Source: Ischnura elegans (lineage: Eukaryota > Arthropoda > Insecta > Odonata > Coenagrionidae). From it: 64,000 nucleotides of DNA. The position numbers were made by a program, and so were the translations under genes. The stretch is taken from the NCBI RefSeq assembly GCF_921293095.1, contig NC_060252.1, positions 82,046,866 to 82,110,865 of the forward strand. The letters are read 5' to 3'. This document shows positions 20,889 to 32,560 of this stretch, piece after piece. Below the pieces are notes generated by a model. It was not told the origin of the DNA. It ran no database searches and saw only the letters and a list, made by a program, of their open reading frames with translations. The first letter of the stretch is position 1, and every line of letters begins with the position of its first letter.

Positions 20889-21017
20889 TCATCTTCTTGC
20901 TACAAATTGCTCATAATGCATTTGGAGCGTCATTCCAGCAGCTTTGAACGTATCTGTCCAGCAGCCAATGCACTTAGCATTCTCATTGTTCCTGTCGCCA
21001 AATGGTACCTGGAGGAT
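20889..21017 (-). CDS. Candidate terminal exon, protein not recognised
   Basis: On the minus strand a long pyrimidine-rich tract (about 21018-21060) leads to an AG at 21018-21019, then an open phase encoding ILQVPFGDRNNENAKCIGCW and TDTFKAAGMTLQMHYEQFVA, then RR and TGA at 20889-20891. Its balanced composition and the acceptor make it more exon-like than its surroundings. No domain is identifiable, no upstream exon was found, and it may be transposon-derived. Confidence 0.25.
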   Translation of the reverse strand: MLQVPFGDRNNENAKCIGCWTDTFKAAGMTLQMHYEQFVARR

Positions 21018-21250
21018 CTCCAAAGAAACGATTACAAAGAAAAGAAAACACGTATTGACGCAAGTTACCAAGGGGAGGATTCTCGGGGATAAAGGTTGCG
21101 CAAAATATAAAAGAAAGTACCTACGCGGAAATGATTCCATTACGCGCGGAAAACGGTTGTATCAAATGGAGACAGGCCGAAAATTATTGCTCTCCTCATG
21201 CGCTCATAATTTGCTCCAACAGTATAACTTATTTTTTATTTTTTCATATA

Positions 21251-21775
21251 CAGTATAACTTGGTTATAACGCCATTTAAGGGACCACACAATCATTTACG
21301 CTATATCAGTGTGACAATATAAAAGGCTTATCTAATTAACCAATTGAGCAATTGCACAGGAGAAATTAAAAGTTACGATTTTTCATGATGTACATACTTT
21401 AATGAGATTATTGGTGTAAATTAAACTATGTTTATGAGTAATACTGTTGTGCTATTTAAATTTTACGTGAAAAAGTCATCAAATTGAAGTGTTTTTATTC
21501 AAAGAATATTGTATTATGTATGTAAAGGCACAATACAGTATATTTAAAGGAACAATACAGTAAATTAACAAAAATTCAAAACTTAGAAGCACATTTCAAT
21601 GAAACCCTTTGTTGCTTGGAGCCGGATTTTGTTGACGTTGTATACGAGGTTTGGGAATATATTGACGTTAGATCCGAGGTTTTATCAATGCTTACACTAT
21701 AAGTTTGGCGGGGCTTAGAAAAAAATGACGTTATATCCGTGCTGATCTTGACGAAGTCGTAATGACCAAGTTGTA
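21251..21775. mobile_element. pogo/Tigger-like remnant
   Basis: TA precedes CAGTATAACTTGGTTATAACG at 21251, a Tigger-type terminus. Towards the other side TTGACGTTRKATNCGAGGTTT recurs at about 21630, 21661 and 21725, and AACTTGGTCATTACGAC in reverse near 21775 resembles the far terminus. The exact right end is unclear. Confidence 0.45.
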
Positions 21776-21926
21776 ATGCAACCGCTTGAGTGAAAACGAC
21801 TCACATACCAGATGGTAGATTACCATTTATCATATCATGCCATAATAAAAAATGCAGAGCCAATATCTAACTGCAGAAGGAATATAATCAACAGATTTAG
21901 GCGTTACTTGGTGGAACGATGAGATA

Positions 21927-22012
21927 TTCATGGTTAAATAAAAAACACAGTACTATTCCACAACCTTATATTTGGTTGTGGAATAGTACTGTGTTTTTTA
22001 TTTAACCATGAA
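21927..22012. repeat. Perfect 39-bp-arm palindrome
   Basis: Arms 21927-21965 and 21974-22012 are exact reverse complements around TTATATTT. No hammerhead-type boxes are present. Confidence 0.9.
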
Positions 22013-22782
22013 CAGAAGGAATAATTATGCCATGAATTATGCTACTCCGCAACGCTAAATCCTAGAGCTATCAATATAATCTATTATTTAAAATATATAC
22101 CAAGGATACTGCAATTAATTATTTTATATGTCGATTGTGTCCTATGCTGTGGCGTTTTCTCTTTAACTGAGATTAGAAAAATATGGATATCTGGCACCAC
22201 ATACTGTTCTATCCAAGAATCTCCGGAATATGAATTACAATTTACTTCGTCGATTCTTGGATTCTCTTCATTTGGTGTTCAAGGGCATATTGCTTGCCCT
22301 CAAGCCCGTTGGCGCCGCTTGCGTCGGTTCATGTTACGGAATAATTGCGCCAGAAAAATGACGCCATTTATCAGTCTTTTTTTTCGTTTGTCTCCCTCTC
22401 TGTAGTCTCAACATTCGTCCTGGCGAAAGAAGCGAAAAAAAACCTTTGGCTAGCTCAGAAGAATCGCAAAAAATCCTCCGCATCAAGAGATATTAAATGC
22501 AGTCGGTGCTCTTTGTGAAATGACGCAATGTCTGAATGTGAAAAAGTATTTGAGAAAAATTTAAACGATAAAATGAAATAAAATGAATTGAAAGGTACCT
22601 AATTTGAGGCCGCACACAGGAGTGAATTTTCCGAAATTCCCGGGCAAAACCCCAAAAGTGAAAAGTATTTTGAAGGATTTTTAGTTCGCCACCTGAAGCT
22701 AGGAAAAAATGAGATGCCATTAGCAAGTTATACATATAATCCATAGTTATTTTATCCATTTTGATGTCCAGTCATCATCACC
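22013..22782. other. Intergenic, no gene recognised
   Basis: No repeat or coding signal that I can support. Confidence 0.35.
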
Positions 22783-22960
22783 AGTAAGCATTCCTAGGAT
22801 TGGTTTTCCGCAGCTCTCCACTCATTTCTCCTGACAGCTGGTATTTTCAAACCTCCGAAAGAAAATTCTTCTTCTCTTTCACATTCTTCTATGCCATATA
22901 TTTTGCTCAAAGTCTTCCGTTTGCGTTCTTGCCATATACTTGTCCTATTTAAGATTTTCT
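22783..22960 (-). pseudogene. Non-LTR retrotransposon 3' remnant
   Basis: It shares the CATCATC start, TAGGATTGGTTTTCCGCAGC, and the antisense of the GQVYGKNANGRL segment with the fragments at 17937 and 38740. It is heavily decayed. Confidence 0.6.
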
Positions 22961-22980
22961 TTACGGGTTTCTATCTATGC

Positions 22981-23239
22981 AGGGGCAGATCCAGGATATT
23001 TTTCTGGGGGGGGCAGGAGGGGGCAGCTGCCCCCACCCCCCTAGAAGAGAAAATTGCAAATATTTTTAAGGAAAATAATATTTTTTCAAGCAAATAATTT
23101 TAAAAACTAATAAAGAGCGGTTGCAATTTCCTTAAAATGTTGATTTTATTCACCTTTTCCATGATTAAATCTTACCTACAACTTGAACAACCATGGCTGC
23201 CCCCCCCCCCTATTTTTGATCCTGGGTACGCCCTTGGTC
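22981..23239 (+). mobile_element. hAT-type element (family 4)
   Basis: It begins CAGGGGCAGATCCAGGAT and ends GATCCTGGGTACGCCCTTG, inverted ends. The flanking octamers do not match. The right half recurs in lectin intron 2 (4645-4796). Confidence 0.65.
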
Positions 23240-23544
23240 CAAATTGATATCACAGTGTGTATAAAACGAAGCCAAGAGAAAAATAAATGCTATATCGCGC
23301 ATATTGGTCACATATGTAATTCATTTTGAAATATGCGAATCTCATTTTTCTCCAATTTTAGTAGGTTATTTGAAATTCTCGCGATAATCCGCTGTCATTA
23401 ATTTCACTAATAACTATAAAAGGCGGTTATAAAAAAATCAGTTATATTTTTCTTATAAAGAAAGGCATTGCCGATTTCGTGATGCCTTGTCCATCAGCTA
23501 CTTACGGCGAAAGATCCATCCATTTGAGAGGTATAGTTGTAAGT

Positions 23545-24390
23545 TATGAGGGGCGGGTTGGGGTGACTGGGGGCCCTCGGCTGGGGCTCATGATGGGGAC
23601 CCCCTTACCAGGGGATACGGGGGTACGCCCCCGGAAAATTTCAGGATATTGCACACCCAGAAATGGATTTCGACGCTATTCTGGCTCTTAAAAAGCAGAT
23701 AAAAGTTATTAAAAAATAGAACTTTCGTTAGAAAATATACCATGAAAAGTGATAATTTCAAAGCTTATAAAATTTAATAATACATTATGATTCTATTATT
23801 GGTTATTTAGAGTTATTTTTCGTTGAAACTATGCTGAAATATAAAAACCTCAAAAAGAACCTTTTCGAATATCTCATTCCAAAGAGCATACCTAAGGTTG
23901 TCATATATGCTTTTATCTTCTGATACCTTCTAATTTTTGTATAATCTTTTTCCCCCGAGTATGTTGTAAATAAAGCGACTTATGACAACGTAGAATTTTA
24001 TCATTGTAAAAAAATAAGGTTCAAGTTATCTGAGTCTTTTTATTACACGGGCTTTCACGTACGCTTCACGATAGACCCGAGCGTTGTGGGGGCCAGTGGT
24101 GTAACCAGGACCCCCCCAAACCCTCCCCCCCGAAATACAAAAACACAATTATTGTCCTTCATGAAAGAAAACAAAATATTGAAAAATCAGGAATTTACAA
24201 AAGGGTTATTTAACAAATTAAGCTTTTTTCGATTATGAAAAGTGTTAAAATTAGTTTAAAACCCATTACTTAGTGCCCGGTTCTTCAAAAATTTTCTCCC
24301 CTGGTTTTGGACCCCCCCCCCTGAACGAAACGAAATTCCCGGCTACGCCACTGGTGGGGGCCCGCTAAGCTGAGGGCCCTCGGTGATTGC
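23545..24390. mobile_element. Putative larger repeat containing the 24094-24353 insertion
   Basis: The left segment ACTGGGGGCCCTCGGCTG and the reverse complement of the right segment (GGGCCCTCAGCTTAGCGGGC) look like decayed inverted ends. The left end also recurs antisense near 7466-7510. Boundaries are approximate. Confidence 0.35.
24094..24353. mobile_element. Non-autonomous hAT-type element, 260 bp
   Basis: Ends are CAGTGGTGTAACCAGGA and CCCGGCTACGCCACTG, with perfect 8-bp duplications GTGGGGGC (24086-24093, 24354-24361). A decayed reverse copy lies at about 25470-25615. Confidence 0.88.
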
Positions 24391-24687
24391 CGACCATTAG
24401 ACATGGCCATACCCCCCCTGCCAGCTACATTTGGAAATTAAGAAATTTCTAGCTAGTATCACTTCCCAACTAAAATCCGTGTGGTATTTGGTCGCGTTTC
24501 AACTATCTCTCCCGTCCCACATTTACAGTCAGCCATTTTTTTCCCTCCTCCACTCCTTCCAAAGTCTCCAGCTCCTTAGCGAAACCCGATATCCCCGCAG
24601 CCGATATCTCCGATTGATTGGTTGGTAGGTCGTGGGTAGTTGAGACCCCAATTAGTTCACCGCAAATAAATATCAGATTACAATTTT

Positions 24688-24923
24688 AAGGCCGTTTTAC
24701 ATGAAGCACGGAATTGCGCAGGTTAGAGCGGCATTAATTTCTAAAATGGCGTAGAATGGCGCGAATGCATGAACGAAATTAGAACAGGGGCTATTTTGCC
24801 GACTCGCATCCACGCATTCTCGCATGTGTTCTAGAAATTCACCGCTTTACACGACGCAATTTTGATTGCGCCTTCGCACGTACGTCAGATCGCGCGATTC
24901 CGTGTACCGTGTAATACGGCCTT
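24688..24923. mobile_element. MITE with AAGGCCGTNTTACA termini, 236 bp
   Basis: The left end AAGGCCGTTTTACATG...GCACGGAATTGCGC and the reverse complement of the right end (AAGGCCGTATTACACGG...ACACGGAATCGCGC) match over about 30 bp with a few changes. No coding. Confidence 0.7.
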
Positions 24924-25395
24924 TACACATATCACTTGTCTGAGTCTCTGGTATAATCACCGTGGAACTCAGTGCCATTCGCGGCAAGGAAACGGTGTTG
25001 AATGGGGAAGATGTGCGTGCCCGGCGCAATTATTCTGTATTTTTCCTCATACGCAAAGTTAAGTTGACCCATAACTAACTCATATTCATTTCAGTCTGAA
25101 GATAGTATCAGCAATATTAAAAGAACGTCAATAGTTTAGACTTTACCTTAATTACTAATTTTGCATTTGTTACATTAATTGTGCAGAGTTAATGGCAATA
25201 ATAAAACGGTAATTATATATATTTAGAGCATTTATTACGAGTCCCTGAGGACAAAATCACTTAGAAGGACAGCACAAAAAATAATTAAAATATTGAGTGG
25301 GTCCATTAATATTTGACAGTTTCTGGTATAAATTCTTTTTAAATGAATGAATATAAACAACCTTTGTAATTTTAACTGAAATATTTCAATGGTAC

Positions 25396-25428
25396 GACGC
25401 GTTTCGACGTTGAGGCGACGTTCTCGAG
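25396..25428 (-). ncRNA. Degenerate hammerhead-like motif
   Basis: On the minus strand: CTCGAGA in place of CTGATGA, a hairpin ACGT-CGCCTCA-ACGT, then CGAAA and the self-complementary ACGCGT followed by C. The flanks GTAC and GTAC pair as a 4-bp stem I. Architecture is kept but box 1 is damaged. Confidence 0.4.
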
Positions 25429-25469
25429 TACGAAGCCGAATGAAATGTTTTGAAAACCAGGGTACTAAT

Positions 25470-25615
25470 TAGAGGGATTTAAACTAATTTTAACACTTTT
25501 CATAATCGAAACAACTTCATTTTTCAAAATCTTTTGTTAATTCATTACTTTTCAATATTTGGTTTTCCTATGTGATGCAAAGAAAGTGTGCTTTTGTATT
25601 TCGGGGGTATTTTCA
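25470..25615 (-). mobile_element. Decayed reverse copy of the 24094 hAT-type element
   Basis: Shares AACTAATTTTAACACTTTTC and ATAATCGAAA with the reverse complement of 24094-24353, and ends in TTTTGTATTTCGGGGG. Confidence 0.6.
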
Positions 25616-28127
25616 ACGAATAATGAACTTATTTATTTAAATGATATTGCGGAAAATATTTCGCATACATTAAAATAATAAAAATTCAATGAAATTTTTA
25701 TAGATATGTAAAAATATTTCGCTAATATTTTGCTAACTTAGAATTATGTGTTACTGATACCCCTAGATATTAAATTAGGAAGTCTCCCTGGCATTTTTGC
25801 AAGATTAAGAGCAGAATATTCTCTTGTAAAACTACCACGCTCTACCATAAATCAACACATTGAAAAATAAAATAAAAATTTTCGCGCTGATAGCTGCACA
25901 CAGTTTTCTTATATAATCCTAATTTTTATAGAAAATTTGAGTTAACTGTCACAATGATACTGACTGTGTCAAAATAAGCTGTCAGTTTCACCACGTAGTC
26001 AGACGTAGGTAGCACGAATTATGAATGTTGAGTATTCAGGAAACCCAAAACTTTTCATAATACAACCCATCACTACAAATACAAGAGAAAGTCATTAGGC
26101 ATAAATTTTATTTCTCGAGCTGATGTTTTCAGCCTCAAAATAAGTCTTAGAAGATAATTAATAATAGGTAATCAGCCATGCACGATAGGGGAACAGAAAA
26201 GATTACAAACATCTCTGTTTAGGGTTAGTGGTCGTAAATGAGCGTCTCTACTCTACTATTGCTCGTGAGTTTTGAGTAATTTTAATTTTATTCCATCCCT
26301 AAGTTAATTCCATTGTAATCTCATCATTTATCTTCTCCGAAGGCCAAATAACGTCCTATCTTTAAACCAGATTTTGGTATTCCATTGAAATTAAAGTGTC
26401 AATCGGAACCGAGGCAAATGCTTTTATCTTAGTATGTGAATAAAACGGGAAGGGAATAACAACACAAATGCAATTATCCACAGAAAATAGTACATTTGTC
26501 ATAATATTTAGTGGAAATATAACCTTAGCAAGTGATTTAAACATATTTAAGATAACTCGGCGCTAGAAAACCATTGTGATCTGAAATATAATGAAATCGT
26601 AAGCTCTAACATTCCATTCCAAGAGCTTTGAATGTTCCCGCAACTTTGCTCACAGTTCCCTAATAACCCGCACAACAAACGATGCCGTTACCATCGGCAC
26701 AGCCGCCGAGAGATGGAGACACGTTGCCAGGATGCCACTGCTCCTGAAGCGCGGAAAAATTTCAAGTCGGAGACAGCTGCTATTGGGTTGGGAATGATGC
26801 TGAGGCTCTTCTGATTTGATTTTGTAATCCGAAAGCGGGGTTTTTAATCCGGAGATTTGCGGAGAAGGGAAGGGAGAATAGAATAACATCTTAACCTTGC
26901 TAATTACGTACGATAGTGATGAAAAGTGACATATTACACTATTCAAAGCTTAAACCGCGCAAGGAATCAATTTTAGAAAACTTTCGTCACTTTTTCGGAC
27001 TATTAATAGACTATGATACTTGTTATTTCCTAGTATGAAGATGAAATAGCGCTATTATCAACTTATGGTCACGTCATGTCGACTCATAAGTAGTTATGAA
27101 GTAGAAGACTTCTCAAATCCACCAAGCTAAGCTGTAAATTTCTTATCCTTAATAAAGCATCGATTCTACAGCGTATGGAAATAAATACATCAGAACACAC
27201 TATTTAATGAATAAATCCTCTTTAAAGGCATTTTTTTATTAATTAGGCAACAAGATTCAGGTATCTTATACACCGCATTTGCCAACACGATGTTTTGTGA
27301 AGTAACGAGCTCGTAGAAGTGGATAGTGTTCTCAATACATTAGAAACACATTTTTGAAGCACAAGAATATCGCCGCACCTCTCGATATCCAATCGAACCA
27401 AAAGGAGAGGAGAAATTTTGCAGTTTAACCAAGTCGAGAAAGAAAGTGAAATTTTGACGTTATTTCCCCTACTTCAAGATTAAAATAGGTTCACACTGGG
27501 AACATTAGAGCATAGTACATAATAGCTACAGGTTATCCCCCTAATTCCTTCAATTCCACAAACGAAAAGAGGGAAAATGCATCATTTCCCTGTATTAACC
27601 CCAAAAATAAGTAAGAAAATATAAATACGCCGCCATCAATTGTAAATATTGATTGCTTCCATAGTGTAAATATATAATGTAAGCAGGAGTCTAACACGGA
27701 AAACGGGGAAAAATTCCTCTTACTCATACGCGAAATTTCCTTCTCTAACTATTTTCTCACTCGAAAGAAATGGATGAACTTTTTCTGTTAAAGCGTATCA
27801 ATGCTCATGAATCAATACCAGGGGTGTGGTAAACAATATCTACAATATTATAAGAAGTGGTTTGTTACATGATGACCTCCGAATAAATAAATAACGAATG
27901 ATACTTACGGCATTAAAACTTAATACATTTTTTTATACATTCATGTATATAATTTTTACCTCTTTTTTATGCATATTTGCACCGAAAATAAAACGGAGTA
28001 AACCTTGCAGAAAATGAAAAAAGTAACTCCAAATCGGAAGGGGAGACAGGCCGGGTTAATTTGCTAAATGTTCCATGTCAACCTACCTAACCACTAACCT
28101 AAGAATACTAAAAAAGTAATAAACGTG
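25616..28127. other. Intergenic, AT-rich, no gene recognised
   Basis: No coding exon, RNA gene or clear repeat could be supported. The small block at 26620-26830 is somewhat GC-richer but shows no conserved motif. Confidence 0.4.
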
Positions 28128-29715
28128 TTATAAAATATCGAAAACCGAACTTATTACCAGAGTATCGTGCACATCACGTAAAACGAGGCGAACATTGATA
28201 TTAATGGTGAACACATCGATTCCGTCGACACGAATATCGATCTCTGAACGTCGTCCGCGAAATCGAATCCAATTTATAATATTGGAAAATACACACACGA
28301 GATCGTGGATAACGTGGGGTGATGACATATGATCTGGCAATCATCAACAGCTATGTGACTGACGATAACTAGAATATATTAGAAGTTGTTTACAATGCGA
28401 TTACCGCGACTGTAGATGAATGAAGTGAGATTTTTTCAAATTTATTCCATAGGTACCACCGAAAATATCTCTATATGGCCTTTTTACATCGGGGTTATTA
28501 ACATGTTAACAATTTAATTTTCACAAACGACCATGCCCTGGATAGGGGTAGCTCAACCAAGCGGGACTCGAACCCGCGACTTCCTGTTTGGCAGGCGAGG
28601 ACATCACTCCGTCGCCACCGAGGCGAAAGAGGTTTACAGTATTACGAATGAATACATTAAAAAAATAATTTTATCGAGCGGTATATCGTGTGGATTTTGA
28701 CGTATAACGATTTTATTTGCGGAAAAAATCGATTCCGACTCCGCTAATACCGAATCCTTATAACTTCATTTCAGAAGATACACACGAGAGCGAGGAAAGG
28801 GTAGAGGAAATGATTTATAATTTGGCAATCATTAACAGCTGTGTGATAAGCGAAAAGTATACTGTGATAAAAGTAGTTTACAATGTGATTTCCTCGACTA
28901 TTAGTAAGATGAATAACGATACATTTTTATCACCTATTGATACATTTTTATCATTTATCGAACTATAGATAAATCGAATGCATACATTTTTTATCATATT
29001 GGCGAAAAAATCGATGCCTCTACGATAACTAAAAAAATATCGAATCCTTAACGTTACCTGTGAAATTGAATCCACATTAAAAAATCATATCGGAAGGTAC
29101 AGACGATGGGGAGTACAAATGATGGGGCAGATGATATAAGATTTCGTAAGTATATATCATACCCCACAGCTATGAGATACTCGATAGCTTACAATATGAT
29201 TACCTCGACTGAATATGGGTCAAGGAAGACGAATGAGGTTCACGATATTACGACGAGATACATTTTTAAAATCATATATCGAACGATACATCGTGTGGAA
29301 TAAGGCGTGTTACGATTTTATTTGAGTGAATATCGATTCCGGAATCACGAAGATCGTATCCTTACGTCGCCAGTGAAGTAATGTTAAGATGACAATGCCA
29401 AATATATCCATTAAATATCATTAATCATTTATTGAGTGAAGGTAATCACATTATAAACTTCTTCAATAATTTTGTAGACATTTTTTTATCACAACGCAGG
29501 TATAGATTGCCAATTCCAGAGATGTACGATATTACGACTAGATACATTTATTTATACGATACATCGCGTGAGAAAAGGGATAGTACCTTGAGCGATTTTT
29601 ATTTGCGAAAAAAATCGATTCCGACCTCGCGAATATCGAATCCTTGACGTCGCCCGTGAAATTGAATCCACCTTATAACATCATATCGGAAGATACACAC
29701 GAGAGCGTGGAAAGG
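28128..29715. repeat. Diverged tandem array, units of about 280-325 bp
   Basis: The phrase AAAATCGATTCCGAC...CGAATCCTT, then GTGAAATTGAATCCA, TCATATCGGAAG and ACACACGAGAGCG, recurs with starts near 28205, 28725, 29003, 29325 and 29610. The first interval is long (520) because a SINE sits inside it; without the SINE it is about 330. Units are well diverged and non-coding. Confidence 0.75.
28440..28626 (-). mobile_element. tRNA-derived SINE (copy A), inside the tandem array
   Basis: Read leftwards: a Gly-tRNA-like head (GCCTCGGTGGCGACGG, then CTCGCCTGCC, then B box GGGTTCGAGTCCC), then GGGCATGGTCGTTTGTG and AACCCCGATGTAAAAAGGCC. It aligns throughout with 43777-43978. The anticodon arm no longer pairs, so this is not a tRNA gene. 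Confidence 0.82.
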
Positions 29716-29716
29716 G

Positions 29717-29930
29717 ATGGGGAGGGGTGTAGGGTGGGGAAATAGGGGAGGGAGAGTGAGTAGGGGGAGGGGGGAGGCGGCGTGTGCGCGGCGGAGATTA
29801 AATGAGGGGGTTGATCGCTTTGGGTGTACGTGTGAGATCCTGTGGAGGGGAGGGCCGCAGACTGCCGGCGAAGGGGAAGTGCGGGGGGTTGGGGGGGAAG
29901 GAGGAGGGGGCGGAGCCCACCACCACTTCC
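29717..29930 (+). promoter_or_regulatory. G-tract-rich proximal promoter segment
   Basis: A strongly G-rich plus strand with many runs of 3-8 G (GGGGAGGGGTGTAGGGTGGGG and similar) directly upstream of the predicted start site. G-quadruplex formation is possible; that is inference. The large open frames here are artefacts of composition. Confidence 0.45.
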
Positions 29931-29932
29931 TT

Positions 29933-29966
29933 TCAGTCTCATCGCGAGAACCGAGGCGACAAGATC
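29933..29966 (+). promoter_or_regulatory. Inr + DPE core promoter
   Basis: TCAGTC (29933-29938) is a full arthropod initiator match with A+1 at 29935. AGATC occupies +28 to +32, exactly the DPE position and fitting RGWYV. There is no TATA box at -30. It lies at the start of a CpG-rich block. Confidence 0.6.
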
Positions 29967-31816
29967 GGTGTGACGAGCGCGCGCGTTCGGAGACACTCGT
30001 GCGCGTGCCTTTTTGGCTCAACAGCTTCCTACCGAAACGTCCCTAGACGTGCTATTCGGTGCGGTGCCGCTCTGAACCTTACGACCGATACATCCCCCGT
30101 GGTGTCCTCGGATGTGGATTCGTTATCCCAACTTAAATCCTTTTTTGGTTCCGGCAATTTCCTACGTGCAGTTGAACTTCTCATGTCTTAGTGCTGTTGA
30201 GCTGCATAAGTTCTGACCGCGACTTGTTCTTTGGCGCGGTTGATCTCCACCCTACGAAGGTATCCCCGCTCCGGATTTGTTTCCGTGGACGTGGACACAT
30301 TTACACTTTGAATCTTGCTGTTCCAGTTCTGCCACACTCTCAGCGGCAGCTTCTGGTGTCGTGAAGTGGAGGCGTATTTAGTGTTTCGACAAAGGTGGGA
30401 AATTCAAAAGCTGGTATCATCCCTTAGTAGACGATAGACTAAGAGTGGAGAACCCCTCCTACACGTATCTCCACGAACCTGTGAACTGTGCTCAGTTAAA
30501 AAAAAAAGCTGCTCCGTAGGAGTGCTTCTGAAAGTTGTAGTTTCCCCGAGCCAGGAATATCCTGGACCGTTGTTTGTTCTTCAGATCTGAGTTCGAGCCT
30601 GTGTGAAAGCCGTTCTGCAATCAAAGCTCCTTAGTGGGGTTGAGCGCACGAGGGCGGTGCGAGCCGGCGAGGATTTGCCGGCGTGTCTCCCGATCACTTA
30701 CCGCCGAGACTGTCCGACCCGGTCCGCCAGCGACGGTCCAGCTTTCCAAGCCGCGTGGGCCCGGTGTCTCGCGGCATGATCTCCCCGCCGGTGTTATAAC
30801 TCAAGGAAACAACAACTGTGCCCAGCGGAGAACACAAATCAAATCCCCAGGGAAGAAAATCATCAGATTACACTTGCGACATATATCCTTCGTGTCACAT
30901 GGATACTGCTCCAGATCTCAATCACGAAGGAAGCTTAAACAGTGTTGTGTAAGGGATCGCTTGTATCTAAGCAATAACGAGAGGAGTTCCATTACCTTTA
31001 CGATTGTAGTGTATTAACAGTTTGTTTCAATTACTGGCTTAACTTTTTCTCAACTCAACGGATTGTAAAATAATGGGCGGGAAAGCTTGAGAGATTCGGA
31101 AAGTATAGGATTTCAGGACATACCGTAACACGCCCAAGTATTCAGTGATTTTGTGACGTGCTCCAGAGTCTGAACAATACCAAGTGATAGTGAATACTCT
31201 TCATCGTTAGCATCCGGATAAATTAATTTTTCACAGTCTCAGTGGGCGAATTCGTTCTCCTAAAACAGTACTAGTACACGAAAACAGTAGGCACCTCGAA
31301 TTTTCCGTGAGAAGACAATCAGAAAATAAGAGGAAAATATGAATACCTAAATGATGCATTTCTAAGAATAGTTGTTTAATATTCTGGACCGTGGTCACTT
31401 CAGTGAAGTTTTACACCATCAATCATTTCCAAATTTGGGATCTATTCATCATTGTGGTGATGTGCAATTTGTGAGTGTGTGAATTTTAACCTGTTTAAAT
31501 CTTCCAGACGTGTAGTGCGGTGCGCAGGAGTAATAAGGGATTAACAAACACGCTAGCCGTCGGTTACCGGGACGCAGGCAGGATTCCCGCTGGCGTGCCG
31601 GCTCTTCCTCGAATGGTGCTAAAGCCTCATCGACCGGGCTGATACAGAGCAGGGAACTCCGTCTACGAGTCCGCCCTCAGTTGCGGCCGGCATCTCCGCG
31701 AACGATCACCCAGGCTCCACGCTGAGGACCGCACGGCGCAGAATCTCACGAGCGCATCTCTGGAGACATACTACCGGACTTTTTCGACTCACTCCACGGT
31801 CAGGAGATCCTTGCGA
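29935..31816 (+). other. Putative long 5' non-coding exon of a rightward gene
   Basis: It begins at the Inr/DPE promoter and runs through about 1.9 kb of GC- and CpG-richer sequence to the strong donor GAG|GTAAGT at 31814-31820, where AT-rich intron-like sequence takes over. Internal open frames (for example 30634-31017, 127 codons) show no known domain, so I read it as untranslated leader or non-coding RNA. It may itself be spliced. Coding exons would lie beyond 64 kb. Confidence 0.45.
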
Positions 31817-31872
31817 GGTAAGTAATGACATTTAACTAACATCAATATCACAATAGTTTTTTACTGATTTAA

Positions 31873-32560
31873 GATGGCGATTGAAGGTGCGAATCCTGTC
31901 TATTACTAATAATGACACATAGACCATATTTTAAATATGTCTAAAATAAAAAAATGAATGTAAATAACTAACAGTTTGTATCGTTCACCTCAAATTTTCC
32001 CATCGTAAATCAGATGTCGGTAAACCTTGGCCGAGGTAAAAATTTTCATGCGGCGTGAAATGAATTACGTAAACGTTGTAGATAATGAGAGTATCCATCT
32101 AGGAAGTTAGTTGATTTGATTTAGTATATTAGTTCTTGATTTTGCGTGATCTCACGAAAATGTAAGATTCATGTTCATAGTAATCGCATCAATATCACCG
32201 GACAGACAGTTTTACTGTCTTACGAAGACGGCTGAAGGTGCGAATTCTCTCCATGCTGATAATGATACCCATAAAATATTTAAAATTCATCTTAAATGAA
32301 GAAATAATGCAAATAACTAATCCTGTGTATCCTTCATCTCAATTCTTCGCACCGTAAATCAAGGGTCGGTAAACCTTGGCCTGGTGAAAATTTTCATGCG
32401 GCGTGAAATTAATTACTTACTTTAACGTTGTAGATAATGATTATATTTATCAAGTAAGTGAGTTGATTGGGTTAAGTACATAAGTTCTTGATTTTTACAC
32501 GATCTCACGAAAAATATAAGATTCTTTCTTGTTCATAGTCATCTGAACTCAACAGACCTA
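31873..32560 (+). repeat. Local tandem duplication, period about 350 bp
   Basis: GCTGAAGGTGCGAAT-type starts at about 31874 and 32229 are followed in both by GGTCGGTAAACCTTGGCC, TTTTCATGCGGCGTGAAAT, AACGTTGTAGATAATGA and TTCTTGATTTT...GATCTCACGAAAA. It lies just inside the putative first intron. Confidence 0.78.

Noticed and set aside
28540..28626. tRNA-Gly gene (minus strand)
   Set aside because: The T arm is perfect but the anticodon stem does not pair, and the match continues into a 110-bp body shared with 43777-43978; it is a SINE.
28128..29715. CRISPR-like or coding repeat array
   Set aside because: Units are about 300 bp and diverged, with no short conserved repeat plus variable spacer pattern and no open frame across units.
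29599..30046. Large overlapping open frames on both strands
   Set aside because: Produced by G-rich low-complexity DNA; proline/serine/arginine-rich peptides with no domain.
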